A stretch of 64,000 bases of DNA. Source: CAIPAT01 sp041665605. Lineage in GTDB: Bacteria > Verrucomicrobiota > Lentisphaeria > Victivallales > Victivallaceae. The notes under the pieces are model-generated. The model saw only the letters and a program-made list of their open reading frames with translations. It did not search any database and was not told the origin of the DNA. A program made the position numbers and the translations under genes. Of this stretch, positions 25,340-34,430 are shown piece after piece; position 1 is the stretch's first letter; each line of letters opens with the position of its first letter. The stretch is from the NCBI GenBank assembly GCA_041665605.1, contig JBAYIO010000004.1, forward strand, positions 39,132 through 103,131. Reading direction: 5' to 3'.

Positions 25340-26266
25340 TTATTTTCTGGAGGACAGCCAGCGCTCGACGTCAATGGCCGCTTTGCAGCCCATTCCGGCG
25401 GCGGTCACGGCCTGGCGATACACATGATCAGCGCAGTCCCCGGCGGCGAAAACACCTTCCATTGTGGTATAACTGCCGGGTTCCATAAGCTTTATATAAC
25501 CGGCTTCATTGAGTTCGATGAACTCTTTGAAAAGCTGTGTATTTGGAACATGGCCAAGCGCCGCAAAATAGCCCTTGCACGGAATAGTGGAGGAGGCATT
25601 GCTGACGACGTCCTGAACCTTTACGCCTTCAACTTCATTCTGTCCCAGCACTTCCGTGACTACGGAATTCCAGACAAATTTGATCTTCGGGTGTGCCAGC
25701 GCGCGTTCAGCCATGATTTTTGAAGCGCGCAATTCATTCCGGCGATGAATCACGGTCACTTCGCTGGCGAAGTTAGTCAAAAACAGCGCTTCCTCCATCG
25801 CCGTGTCGCCGCCGCCGATAACGATCACCGGCATCCCCCGGAAAAATGCGCCGTCACATGTGGCGCAGGCCGAAACGCCTTTATTTTTCAGGCGCTGCTC
25901 TGATTCCAGGTCCATCCAGCGCGGCGAAGCTCCGGTGGCGATAATGACCGCGGCAGCTTCAACGGTATCGCCGGAAGTCAGAAAAATCTTCTGCGGTCCG
26001 CCCGCGGTAAACTCAACTTTCGCAACGTTCTCGTTAGTAATTCTGGTGCCGAATCTTTCCGCCTGCTCCTGAAATTTCATCATCAGCTCAAATCCGTTTA
26101 CCGCTTCCGGAAAACCGGGATAGTTCTCCACGTCACTGGTCTGGGTAAGCAGACCGCCGGGCATAATTCCGGAAATCACCATCGGGTCCAGATTGGAACG
26201 CGAAGCATATATTGCGGCAGTCAAACCTGCGGCGCCACTGCCGATTATCACTAATTTCTCCATCAC
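25340..26266 (-). CDS. trxB: Thioredoxin reductase
   Basis: 308 residues, the usual length. FAD-binding GSGAAGLTAAIYASR at the N-terminus, the redox-active CATC (about residues 135-138), the NADPH-binding GGGDTAMEEALFL and the C-terminal FAD motif VFAAGDCADHVYRQ are all present. It reduces thioredoxin with NADPH in the cytoplasm. AAGGAG precedes the ATG. It follows the ExbB/MotA-like gene by about 36 bp on the same strand and converges with the Wsp-like operon, leaving only 17 bp between the two stops. Confidence 0.95.
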   Translation of the reverse strand: MMEKLVIIGSGAAGLTAAIYASRSNLDPMVISGIMPGGLLTQTSDVENYPGFPEAVNGFELMMKFQEQAERFGTRITNENVAKVEFTAGGPQKIFLTSGDTVEAAAVIIATGASPRWMDLESEQRLKNKGVSACATCDGAFFRGMPVIVIGGGDTAMEEALFLTNFASEVTVIHRRNELRASKIMAERALAHPKIKFVWNSVVTEVLGQNEVEGVKVQDVVSNASSTIPCKGYFAALGHVPNTQLFKEFIELNEAGYIKLMEPGSYTTMEGVFAAGDCADHVYRQAVTAAGMGCKAAIDVERWLSSRK

Positions 26267-26302
26267 AAAACTCCTTAATATTCTTTAATTTTTACGTTTC
26301 GG

Positions 26303-27265
26303 TTATTTCTTTTTCAAAACCGGGATATTTTTCAAACTGTTGTAATTAATCAATTGTGTCATCGTGCTCATATCCGGCAGTTCCCCGGCGACATGCACCC
26401 CTCTGAGCACTTTTATCAGGTCATACGCAATCTTCTCCGTATTGACAATAATTCTGGCGACTTTCCCGTCGGCATAGTGATGCAGCAGGAAGGAAATCCC
26501 GGCGCCGACAATGCCGACAGTCAGAAAATATGTCGTCTGGCATAATTCCAAAGCGGCCTGCTGAAAATTGCCGATTTCAGGATTGTCGGCAAAAGTGCTG
26601 AAAACATCCATCACTCCCAGCGATGCGCCAAGCAGACCAAGACAGATGGAAAAGATTCCGCAGGTGACAATCGCGCGCACCGGCTTGTGCAGTTTCTCCG
26701 TTTCAGCTTTGACCGCAATCTGCATTGCATCCCGGCAGGCTTCAAAGCCGTCTCCGATATTTTTAAAGGCTTCAAACAATATTCTGGAAAGCGGAGTTTT
26801 ACCCGGCACACATGCCTCCATCGCAAAACCGAGTTCGCCGTCGGCCAGTATCTGCTTCACCCGCTGAACCAGATCTCTGGGATAAATCCGGTTGCGCCGG
26901 ACATGAGTAAACACCAGCACCGCAAGAAACAGCGTGATTCCGGAGTTTACGAACATTGCCATCCAGACAAGAAAACCTAAGAAACCGCCGGCAATCAGGA
27001 ATGAATGCCGCCTGGTCTGCGCATTTTCTATTTTCTGTTTGTTCATGGTTACAATCGTGCTGGCGGATGCTTCGGTTCCAATCCGGACTTGATTGACTGC
27101 CGGAGCAGACGCCGGAGCCGCAACCGGCATCGCCGCCGCGCCCGTCGCGGGGCCGGGAACATTCGCCGCAGCCGAGGCCTCAGCCTGATTCTGAGCTTGA
27201 ACATTTATGCTCAATCCTGCAATCAGCACCGATGAGAACAACCATAATCGCATAATAACAGTCAT
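26303..27265 (-). CDS. MotA/TolQ/ExbB-type proton-channel protein
   Basis: 320 residues. A cleavable-looking signal (LWLFSSVLIAGLSINVQAQ) is followed by an Ala/Pro-rich segment (about 25-60). Three hydrophobic segments follow (about 90-120, 205-235, 250-275) with the family's cytoplasmic region between them (RVKQILADGELGFAMEAC). Such proteins form ion-driven channels with an ExbD/TolR partner that powers outer-membrane work. No ExbD/TolR gene is adjacent, so the partner is elsewhere or this is a divergent member. AGGAG ten bases before the first ATG supports that start. Confidence 0.8.
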   Translation of the reverse strand: MTVIMRLWLFSSVLIAGLSINVQAQNQAEASAAANVPGPATGAAAMPVAAPASAPAVNQVRIGTEASASTIVTMNKQKIENAQTRRHSFLIAGGFLGFLVWMAMFVNSGITLFLAVLVFTHVRRNRIYPRDLVQRVKQILADGELGFAMEACVPGKTPLSRILFEAFKNIGDGFEACRDAMQIAVKAETEKLHKPVRAIVTCGIFSICLGLLGASLGVMDVFSTFADNPEIGNFQQAALELCQTTYFLTVGIVGAGISFLLHHYADGKVARIIVNTEKIAYDLIKVLRGVHVAGELPDMSTMTQLINYNSLKNIPVLKKK

Positions 27266-27288
27266 TTGCCAGTCACTCCTGTGTTTTA

Positions 27289-28080
27289 CTATTCAGATAC
27301 CTTTTTAAACCAATCGCTTTCAGGATAATCTTTCTTCAAGATTTCATAATATAATTTATATGCGGCATCATTTCTTTTTTTCAGCATCTCCGCCAGTTTG
27401 AAAACCGGCTCCGCTCTTGCCGGAATGGATTTATCGCCATAAATCACGGCCTGCAGATAATTCAATTCGGCAGCGTCGGCCCTGCCTTGTTTCAACGCTA
27501 TGTCGCCGAGCAGATTATAAGCAAATACAATATACTCGCTTTTTTCCGCGTCAATCATCTCTTCCAGTATCGCAGCGGCTTTTTCATCAAGGTTTTTCTG
27601 CAAATATATCCCGGCCAGCAGCCGGAATGCCTCCATATACTGCCACTGGGTGAAGTCCGGATCATCAATGTGGTCCTTGACAATTTTCTCGATTTCGACA
27701 ATGGCCATTTCACGGTGTTCCTGCATCGCCAACGCTTTGGCAAGCCCGAACGCGCAGAATGCCTTCCAGCCCAGATATTCATATTTTACCGCGGCGTCGC
27801 GAAACATTTTTTCCGCTTCGGCATATTTGCCGTTATTCAGACTGTCTTCAGACTGCTTAATTTCTTCAGGTTTGGGGATGCGGACGTATGAATAAAACGA
27901 TTTCGGCACAATCAACTGCTGTTTTCCGTCAAAGCAGTAAAGATTTCCGTCCTTATCCGCGTAAATATCCCTGGCCTCCAGCGGGGAATTGTCTTTCAGC
28001 ATTACGCTGCCGCCGGCTGCCATGAGCAGAAAAGGAACCGTCAGCGACAATATAAAAGTCATCAGTTTAAAAAGTTTCAT
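27289..28080 (-). CDS. Exported TPR protein
   Basis: 263 residues with a signal peptide (MKLFKLMTFILSLTVPFLLMAA). A small N-terminal domain (LEARDIYADKDGNLYCFDG) leads to TPR-like helices from about residue 75 (NGKYAEAEKMFRDAAVKYEYLG, AFRLLAGIYLQKNLDEKAAAIL, AYNLLGDIALKQGRADAAELNY). It is probably a periplasmic scaffold. It overlaps the upstream YjbQ gene by four bases and lies 23 bp before the ExbB/MotA-like gene, so a shared envelope role is plausible. The exact function is unknown. Confidence 0.78.
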   Translation of the reverse strand: MKLFKLMTFILSLTVPFLLMAAGGSVMLKDNSPLEARDIYADKDGNLYCFDGKQQLIVPKSFYSYVRIPKPEEIKQSEDSLNNGKYAEAEKMFRDAAVKYEYLGWKAFCAFGLAKALAMQEHREMAIVEIEKIVKDHIDDPDFTQWQYMEAFRLLAGIYLQKNLDEKAAAILEEMIDAEKSEYIVFAYNLLGDIALKQGRADAAELNYLQAVIYGDKSIPARAEPVFKLAEMLKKRNDAAYKLYYEILKKDYPESDWFKKVSE

Positions 28081-28484
28081 GATAAATCAGACTCCATGAA
28101 GAACCGCACCGTAACGGTTCGCGTCCGGGGACCGTCGAATTCACACAAATACAGCCCCTGCCAGATCCCCATGGACAAGCGCCCTTTGCAGACCGGCAGC
28201 ATTTGAGAAAAACCCATCATGGAAGCTTTCAAATGCGCCGCGCTGTTTCCCTCTCCGTGCCGGTAGGCCGGATCGTTCCATGGAACCAGGCGTTCCAGCG
28301 CCGCCAGAATATCCCGCCGCACATCGGGGTCGGCATTTTCATTTACGGTAAGTCCGGCGGTGGTGTGGGCGCAAAAAACATGGCAGACCCCGGAATCCAT
28401 AGACGCCGGAACCAGCCGGTTGATTTCGGCGGTAATGTCCAGCATCTCCGCACGTCTGTTTGTCGCCACTTTCAGTTCGTTCAT
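28077..28484 (-). CDS. yjbQ: YjbQ family protein (UPF0047)
   Basis: 135 residues, the normal size. Family signatures are CHVFCAHTTAGLTVNENADPDV with two conserved His, HGEGNSAAHLKASMMG, and GRLSMGIWQGLYLCEFDGPR. Members form trimers with a His-lined metal site. Some have thiamin-phosphate synthase activity, but the cellular role is not settled. It is the first gene of the minus-strand unit with the TPR, ExbB-like and perhaps trxB genes. AAGG five bases before the ATG is the ribosome site. Confidence 0.92.
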   Translation of the reverse strand: MNELKVATNRRAEMLDITAEINRLVPASMDSGVCHVFCAHTTAGLTVNENADPDVRRDILAALERLVPWNDPAYRHGEGNSAAHLKASMMGFSQMLPVCKGRLSMGIWQGLYLCEFDGPRTRTVTVRFFMESDLS

Positions 28485-28512
28485 ATATACCTTAAGAAAT
28501 AATGAATATGAA

Positions 28513-28540
28513 AATATAATTTGTCCGGCGGTAAACTCAA
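28513..28540 (-). promoter_or_regulatory. Promoter of the yjbQ unit
   Basis: On the minus strand TTGAGT (28540-28535), a 16-bp spacer and TATATT (28518-28513) lie about 30 bp upstream of the YjbQ start. Confidence 0.5.
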
Positions 28541-28599
28541 CTGCATGAACCGAATTTTAATCAAAACCTTTTTTATCATCCGGCTTTCCTGACATTTCC

Positions 28600-28955
28600 G
28601 AGTCGTTAGAGGGTCTTTGAACAGGCGTATATTGTCTTTCATCTCACAGGCTTCGTTTTTCCCTTCTGCTCTTCAGCAGGCGCTGGCGCTCTTTTCGCGA
28701 CATTTTGGCGAACCGCCGGTCATGGGCTCCAGCAGGAAACTGGGAGGTCTGGGAAGCCTGGGAAGTCTGGGAGAATGCCGACGACTCCGAACATTCCGAC
28801 TTTGGCGTGTCCTTGAGCGGAGGCTGTTTCGCCCATGCGGCCGGCATTAACATACGGACAGCCGCCCGATCCGGAGAGTTTGGAGACATATTTGAGCTTA
28901 CTGCCTTTTCGCTTCCAACTTTAGAATTTTAGAACCGGAATTTTAGAACTTTCTG
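28600..28955 (-). repeat. Diverged inverted copy of the hairpin repeat array
   Basis: This fills most of the 557-bp gap between the yjbQ and esterase genes. The minus strand at 28796-28818 reads GCTCAAGGACACGCCAAAGT then CGG, nearly the module A hairpin of the 2.2-3.1 kb array. 28831-28847 shares ATGCCGGCCGCATGGGC exactly with 2324-2340, and both loci have TTCTAAAATT-type sequence at the outer end. GG(A)AGTCTGGGA microrepeats occur at 28740-28772. The open frames here are not convincing genes. Confidence 0.65.
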
Positions 28956-29041
28956 ACCACGTGTCTTTTACATATATGGTAAATTTGTCAACAGGAAGTA
29001 TAAAAACAGGCTCAATAAACGCTAAAATTCAAAAAGAGAAA

Positions 29042-30094
29042 TTAATTCTGTTTTAGATGCTTTTTGAAAAACGCTTTTGACTTGCCGCCGCCCCATCCGT
29101 GCTCGCCGGGGAACAGGTCAAGTTCGAGTTTTTTCGCCGCCTGGGCTGCCGCGTAGATTTTTTCAAGCTTTTTGAAACACGCCATTGCTGTATCTATTTT
29201 GAAGCATGAATCATTGGCCCCGATATCCACCAGCAGCGGACGCGGGGCGAGCAGCCCCTGGAGATCCGGCAGATCAACCAGCTTGTAAAGTCCGGGCGCA
29301 ATCTGCATACCGCAGTAGTTGATGTCGCGGATGCCGAAATGAGCCCACAAGTCGCTGTAGCAGATGATTTCCGTCGCCTTGAAGCGTTCGTCGCAAAGAC
29401 TCATCCACAAAGTCATCGTTCCGCCGCCGCTGAGTCCCATGGTGCCGAGTTTGTCTGAATCAACTTGCGGAAGAGAGCAGATAAAGTCAGTGGCGGCTTT
29501 GCCGTGGGTGACATTGATCGACAGCGAGGTCATGCCGAACATGGTGGCATGCAGATAATAGAGATTGCACCAGTCGCGTCCGTAGTTTGTTTGCAGATGA
29601 TTCGGTTTGTTGTTGTCGTTGCGTTCGCCGAAGCCGATCCAGTCGATGGCGTAAGTAATGAACCCGGCTTTGGCCATCTGATGACCGTAGTTGTAGTTGT
29701 TCAAACTGATCTGGTTCCGCAATTCCGGAGATGAATCGTTGCCCATAACCGGTTCTTTACCGAATGCACCGTGACCGTGGCAACAGAGGATTGCCGGGTA
29801 TTTCCGCCCTTTCTTCATATTCTCCGGGAACGCGATCAATAACGTAGCAGAAATGTGCTTTGAAACGTCAATCAGCCACTTCTGCTTGGTCAAACCATCA
29901 TGTTCCCATTCCGCCAGCAGTTGAGGGTTGAGCGGCACCCGTTCCGGGCTGTCGCCGATGGAGGCAAGCACTTTGGGCAGCGCCTGTTTCCGCCATTTGG
30001 AGAAGTCAGTTTGGGCGTTAAAAGCATATTGCGGCACATGTTCAGCGGCCATTTCGATAAACATCCGTTGCGGACTTAAATTCCTGAATGACAT
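29042..30094 (-). CDS. Alpha/beta-hydrolase, acetyl-xylan-esterase/dienelactone-hydrolase-like
   Basis: 350 residues, no signal peptide, so probably cytoplasmic. The nucleophile elbow is GLSGGGTM. The acid is likely the Asp in DIGANDSCF and the base the His in PGEHGWGG. The oxyanion region is CCHGHGAFG. The size and the long N-terminal segment fit the Abhydrolase_7/acetyl xylan esterase group. It follows the DUF4091 gene (about 180 bp gap) as the last gene of carbohydrate locus A, so deacylation of imported oligosaccharides is a reasonable guess. AAGGAG precedes the ATG. Confidence 0.85.
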   Translation of the reverse strand: MSFRNLSPQRMFIEMAAEHVPQYAFNAQTDFSKWRKQALPKVLASIGDSPERVPLNPQLLAEWEHDGLTKQKWLIDVSKHISATLLIAFPENMKKGRKYPAILCCHGHGAFGKEPVMGNDSSPELRNQISLNNYNYGHQMAKAGFITYAIDWIGFGERNDNNKPNHLQTNYGRDWCNLYYLHATMFGMTSLSINVTHGKAATDFICSLPQVDSDKLGTMGLSGGGTMTLWMSLCDERFKATEIICYSDLWAHFGIRDINYCGMQIAPGLYKLVDLPDLQGLLAPRPLLVDIGANDSCFKIDTAMACFKKLEKIYAAAQAAKKLELDLFPGEHGWGGGKSKAFFKKHLKQN

Positions 30095-30274
30095 AAAGAC
30101 TCCTTTATTGCTATTTGATTCACTATCATTCCATAATTTCTAAATTCTGACGCCAAGGGAACGCGGTTCCATGGTTGCGGTTGAATGTTTCAACCCTATC
30201 CCGGTGTCCGGAATTGCTACGAATTTTCCGTATTTGGAAAAATCGCCGTATTCCTGCATTGAGGGCAGCAAAGC

Positions 30275-33200
30275 TTAATTGAAGCCGTCAATCGCTTCAA
30301 TGGTGCGAGTTTTAGTATTCAGCTCCTTGCCTGTCATGTCGGCAACGGCAATATACAGCGTATAGATCCCGGCCGGAATGCCGGCTACTTTCATGGCAAA
30401 ATTATTTTCCCCGCCAAGCGCGGTTGATTTTGCGGACAACACTTTGCCATTTTCATTTTTCAGACTGGCTTTCAGAAAATAACCTTTATTAATTCTGGAA
30501 TTGGTTAAACCCATGCCGTTTACATTCACCGTCAGGTATTCTGCCGGCAACAGCAGAAAGCCGGTGCATTCAACATTTTCAATAACCGGATATTTGACTT
30601 TGACTAATGCCATATCATCCAGTTCAAATCTAATATTGGTTCCATCCTTGTAATGCTCTTCGGCAATACACAACTGTGTTGACTTGAGATGTTTCCAGGC
30701 GTTGACATCCCGGCCTGAGTTTTTGATTAAATCCTGAATAGAGATACGCACCGGCAGCCATGCTCGCTGAATGTCCCCCAAATCAAGGATTTTGTTTCCC
30801 CTGAACCCGTCGCTTCCGCCCTCATAGCTGGCAATGTCAACAATTATTGGGGTATGATCGTCCTCAACTTCATTTCTATCCGAGTCAATTTTTACATTGA
30901 AAGTTAAATAGTCATAGTCAGTCAACACTACCTCCGTCGAACCGAATTCCCGCCTGATGCGAGGCCAGCCAATCGGGTAGTGTCCATTCTCACCACTTTC
31001 GCCATCAACCTTATAATCCACTTTGAAATTAACTTGAAGAATGGGACGATTCGGGGATAAATCCGTCGAATTTACAACTTTGGTTGTCACTTCGCTGGCT
31101 ATGGACTTCCATTTTGCAAACTTGTCTGTTCCTAAATCATATTTCTCAAAAGTTCCGCTTTGAACCAAATCTTCAAAGGCATCCGTCTTCTTCACATTTT
31201 TTGCCGTATCGGCAATCACTGACGGCGCGATTTTTTGATTAGTCGCAGAAAATTCCAACAGCTTCTCAGTAATGGCGGCAATGCGCCAGCGCACTGCGTT
31301 GAATTCTTCATCCGCCCACATATTGGCGGAAAGATACTTCTCCTGAGGTATTATCGAGTCCCATATTTGCCGGACCAGAATCCTGCTCTCTTTTACCAAT
31401 GCCTGACAAGCGGGATTGCCGCTATTCTCCCGTGCGATTACCGCCTGTTCCAATGTATATAAATAGCGGTAGTCGTCTCTGCCCTCGCGAAAACATTCCC
31501 AATAAATTGCCGGAATGAAGTTGCCTTTTTCATCCAGACGGTTTCCGCAGCCGGATTGGGCTCCGCGCAGATAATCAAAATGGTCATCACGATAGCTCAC
31601 CCACCTCCAATTCCAGGGGATTAATGCCTGATACCCGCTACGCCACAAGCCGAAACCATATGTCATGCGGCCTCCTTTTTGCTGGGTTGCCCTATCTTTA
31701 ATTTCACCTGCTACATGATTTGGGTAGGACCAATAATGGTAACGCTTGTCAGCGACCACTTTCTCATACGGTATGGAAAAGGGCTGTGAGCACCATACGT
31801 CAACTGCGTCATTTGCTTTATACTGCCCCGCATCTATTGATACAGGATCTTTGGTGATATAAGTTTTAATTCCGGCCCGGCGGACGGCTGAGTAAACTTT
31901 AGACGCAAAATCAGCGTTGACGGATGCCACTTCATCCATTGGACAACAGATAAGTTCCGGCCATCCCTTAGCTTCACACTCCAGGCGGAATTTTCGGAAG
32001 GACCGTTCAATTTCGTTGTAAATTTCATCATTTTCAGGCGATTTACTTATAAGCCAATTGCCGGTAATCCTGCCATCCGGCACATGTTTCCTGTAGAAAT
32101 CCCATATTCCCCCCGTAACGGGAATCGGTCCTTTGAAGCCAAGTTTGATCATCTTATCAACGGCTTGAGGATACTTGACATATATTTCCAAGTCATTGCC
32201 TTTTCCCTTTCGCGCGTTGCAAGGAATTGTCGGGAAGGTGTCAACGCCGTAGTTCAGCATCTCGGCAAACTCCTTGTCCATAAGTTCATCCAACGCTTTG
32301 CCGGTCTCATCATAGAATAAAAAACTGTACATATCGTGATATACGGAATATTTTTTTGACGGGTCATTTTTCAAGGCGTAGCCCAGCACCCGGAACTTGA
32401 CCGGCAGTTGAACCGGACTTTTTGCCGTATCATCAGTAATGTTGATTTCGCCGGTATATAACCCGGCTTTGGCATCGGCAGGAACCTTTACCTTAAGCCA
32501 GTAACGCTGGCATTCCCCTTTCGCAAACGAGTTGACGGTAACCGGCTCAAGCAGCTCGGGCATCCGTCTGAAAGTATCTTTTGAGGAATAAAGCGGATAG
32601 CGCATCGGCCATTCCGTGACAAGTCTGAGGTCTAGATTTTCCGCAGGAATTATATTCCCGCCGCTGTGTAGTCTGGAAATGCTTATTTTCATGTTACTGA
32701 CATCGCGCAGAGGGTAAACACTGAAAGTCAGCGGTTCAAACTCGCCCAAAGTGGCGAAGGCTGAAATGCTGTTAATCCGTTCAGTTTCCAACGGGATCGA
32801 ATTCTTATATACCGGCTGAGTAATCGGACGGGAGAAAAGCATGAAGCCCCGCTCTGTCTCAGCAGGCGAAAACTCAGGAAGCGGGTTGTTCTCAATGTAT
32901 GGCAATTCCTTAAATTCGTCAGGCACTGTCGCTGGAATGCGTTTTGCCCCGGGAATCAGAGAAGCGCGGGATGCGGTGGCTGCGCGGAGCATGGATGCAG
33001 CGCGATCAGCAAGAGTGGCGTTTCTGAACCATATTTTGCCGGTTCTATTGCGAAAATGCAGGTAGTAACTTATTGACTTTACAGGCTTGTCCGGCACATA
33101 AGTCCTGCCGGCCTTTTCCCAATCGTGGGTACCGGGATTGAATGGCGCAGATATGTCAAAAGTACTGGTGCCGTCCTGATGCTGAATATCCAGATACACG

Positions 33201-33487
33201 CCGTAAGTGCCAGAGGCCAAACTGGCTGAAACGTTTTCGGCTTTGCTTTCCGCGGAAAAAGTAATCGGCGCCGGTTTTTTCTGGTTGAGGACAACAGTCT
33301 GCCTGACTCCGGCGTTTTCTTTGCCATCGGCAGTTATTTCGCAAAATATAACGCCGTCAGCCTGGATTGACATCGCTCTGTCCGCTTCCTGCGGCGACCA
33401 TTTCTTCAACAGGTTATCATTTGACTGTGCCGGGATTGACATAACAAACCCGAATATAACCGTCATGACAATTACTTTTCTTAACAT
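30275..33487 (-). CDS. Secreted DUF4091 glycoside-hydrolase-like protein
   Basis: 1070 residues with a signal peptide (VIVMTVIFGFVMSIPAQ). A beta-rich N-terminal region (about 30-350) contains a carbohydrate-binding-like fold. A TIM-barrel region (about 380-620) carries the adjacent pair Asp518-Glu519 in CPMDEVAS, the arrangement used for catalysis in GH123. The DUF4091 signature follows (WECFREGRDDYRYLYTLE, near 665-680). A further beta domain (about 790-960) and an Ig-like C-terminus finish it. A GH123-like glycosidase activity is inferred; the substrate is unknown. AGGGAG precedes the ATG. It is the third gene of locus A. Confidence 0.83.
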   Translation of the reverse strand: MLRKVIVMTVIFGFVMSIPAQSNDNLLKKWSPQEADRAMSIQADGVIFCEITADGKENAGVRQTVVLNQKKPAPITFSAESKAENVSASLASGTYGVYLDIQHQDGTSTFDISAPFNPGTHDWEKAGRTYVPDKPVKSISYYLHFRNRTGKIWFRNATLADRAASMLRAATASRASLIPGAKRIPATVPDEFKELPYIENNPLPEFSPAETERGFMLFSRPITQPVYKNSIPLETERINSISAFATLGEFEPLTFSVYPLRDVSNMKISISRLHSGGNIIPAENLDLRLVTEWPMRYPLYSSKDTFRRMPELLEPVTVNSFAKGECQRYWLKVKVPADAKAGLYTGEINITDDTAKSPVQLPVKFRVLGYALKNDPSKKYSVYHDMYSFLFYDETGKALDELMDKEFAEMLNYGVDTFPTIPCNARKGKGNDLEIYVKYPQAVDKMIKLGFKGPIPVTGGIWDFYRKHVPDGRITGNWLISKSPENDEIYNEIERSFRKFRLECEAKGWPELICCPMDEVASVNADFASKVYSAVRRAGIKTYITKDPVSIDAGQYKANDAVDVWCSQPFSIPYEKVVADKRYHYWSYPNHVAGEIKDRATQQKGGRMTYGFGLWRSGYQALIPWNWRWVSYRDDHFDYLRGAQSGCGNRLDEKGNFIPAIYWECFREGRDDYRYLYTLEQAVIARENSGNPACQALVKESRILVRQIWDSIIPQEKYLSANMWADEEFNAVRWRIAAITEKLLEFSATNQKIAPSVIADTAKNVKKTDAFEDLVQSGTFEKYDLGTDKFAKWKSIASEVTTKVVNSTDLSPNRPILQVNFKVDYKVDGESGENGHYPIGWPRIRREFGSTEVVLTDYDYLTFNVKIDSDRNEVEDDHTPIIVDIASYEGGSDGFRGNKILDLGDIQRAWLPVRISIQDLIKNSGRDVNAWKHLKSTQLCIAEEHYKDGTNIRFELDDMALVKVKYPVIENVECTGFLLLPAEYLTVNVNGMGLTNSRINKGYFLKASLKNENGKVLSAKSTALGGENNFAMKVAGIPAGIYTLYIAVADMTGKELNTKTRTIEAIDGFN

Positions 33488-33526
33488 TTATCGTTGCTCC
33501 CTATGTCTTGTTTTTCAATCTCTGGT

Positions 33527-33586
33527 TCGTCCGCAGGGCGCGGGTGTCAGTAATACACCGAGGCTTGCCTCGGTGACAGGATGGAC
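33527..33586. other. Nested hairpin between pseudopilin and DUF4091 genes
   Basis: The perfect stem CACCGAGG-CTTG-CCTCGGTG (33556-33575) is enclosed by outer pairs TGTCA/TGACA and TCGTCC/GGACGA. No U-tract follows on the minus strand, so it is more likely an mRNA-stability or partial-attenuation structure, or a dispersed palindromic repeat, than a full terminator. Confidence 0.6.
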
Positions 33587-33632
33587 GAGTGGAAATTCTT
33601 TATTAAAATCTTACAGAACTTTATGGATTAAA

Positions 33633-34430
33633 TTACGGCACCATCCAATTTTCCACCTTGTCTTTATTCACTTGAATATACTGCACATGACCATCCACGA
33701 ATGAATAATTGCGTCCGCGGTCATCATGCGGACTCACATTGTAAGGCTTTATGACAGGCTTTATCCATTTATTGGTTGTCACAGCATCATTTCCCCCCTC
33801 CCACAAATTACCAACGTTATTAGTAGTATCTGTTATGTTAATATCTTCAATCAGCAGATACGTTCCAGAAGAATTGCGAATGCGCGATGACTTGCGGGGC
33901 TGCCAGTAATTCACCGGCTGCGTCCCATCATAATAAACGACCCCCAGGCTTTGTTGAGCGCCAGGCAGAGCCGGGTTGCCGGCGGCATCGCTGTAGATGG
34001 CTCCGCCGTTCATGGAATAGCACCTGAAATTAGCCGTAGCATTGGTTTTGGAAAACTTCCCGATATCGGGACATTTGACGATTCCTTTCAGCGCTTTTTC
34101 CGTAATGTATCCAGTATTATAAAGGCGGTGATTCCAGCAGTAATCTCCCCACCACGGAGTAGCGCCTTTGGGTTGTATCCCGCCTGTCTCATACGGCTGG
34201 GTGAAATAATCAAAGTCATTGACATACTGCAACATTGTCATTGAAATCTGCTTAAGATTATTGGAACAGCCGGTCTTCCTGGCGCTTTCCCTGGCTTTAT
34301 TCAGCGCCGGCAGCAGCATGGCCGCGAGGATCGCGATGATAGCGATCACCACGAGGAGTTCAATGAGCGTAAAATTTTTATGTTTCCGATGAAGCCCGGC
34401 AGGTTGCGACATTGCATTAATCTTTCTCAT
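33633..34430 (-). CDS. Type II/IV pseudopilin, DUF1559-like (locus A)
   Basis: 265 residues. The leader ends in KNFTLIELLVVIAIIAILAA, so the cleavage position is Asn|Phe with the conserved Glu at +5. The mature N-terminus is the usual hydrophobic helix ending LLPALNKARESAR. The globular domain ends in SFVDGHVQYI, the H-x-DG type C-terminus of DUF1559-like pseudopilins. It overlaps the LacI gene by 14 bases and has its own ribosome site (AAGGAG). The DUF4091 gene follows. It is probably an exported surface or secretion-system subunit tied to that locus; the role is inferred. Confidence 0.88.
   Translation of the reverse strand: MRKINAMSQPAGLHRKHKNFTLIELLVVIAIIAILAAMLLPALNKARESARKTGCSNNLKQISMTMLQYVNDFDYFTQPYETGGIQPKGATPWWGDYCWNHRLYNTGYITEKALKGIVKCPDIGKFSKTNATANFRCYSMNGGAIYSDAAGNPALPGAQQSLGVVYYDGTQPVNYWQPRKSSRIRNSSGTYLLIEDINITDTTNNVGNLWEGGNDAVTTNKWIKPVIKPYNVSPHDDRGRNYSFVDGHVQYIQVNKDKVENWMVP

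Noticed and set aside
28617..28932. Overlapping ORFs between yjbQ and the esterase gene
   Set aside because: They lie within the diverged repeat copy and use low-complexity codons such as repeated GGAAGTCTG; no ribosome site.
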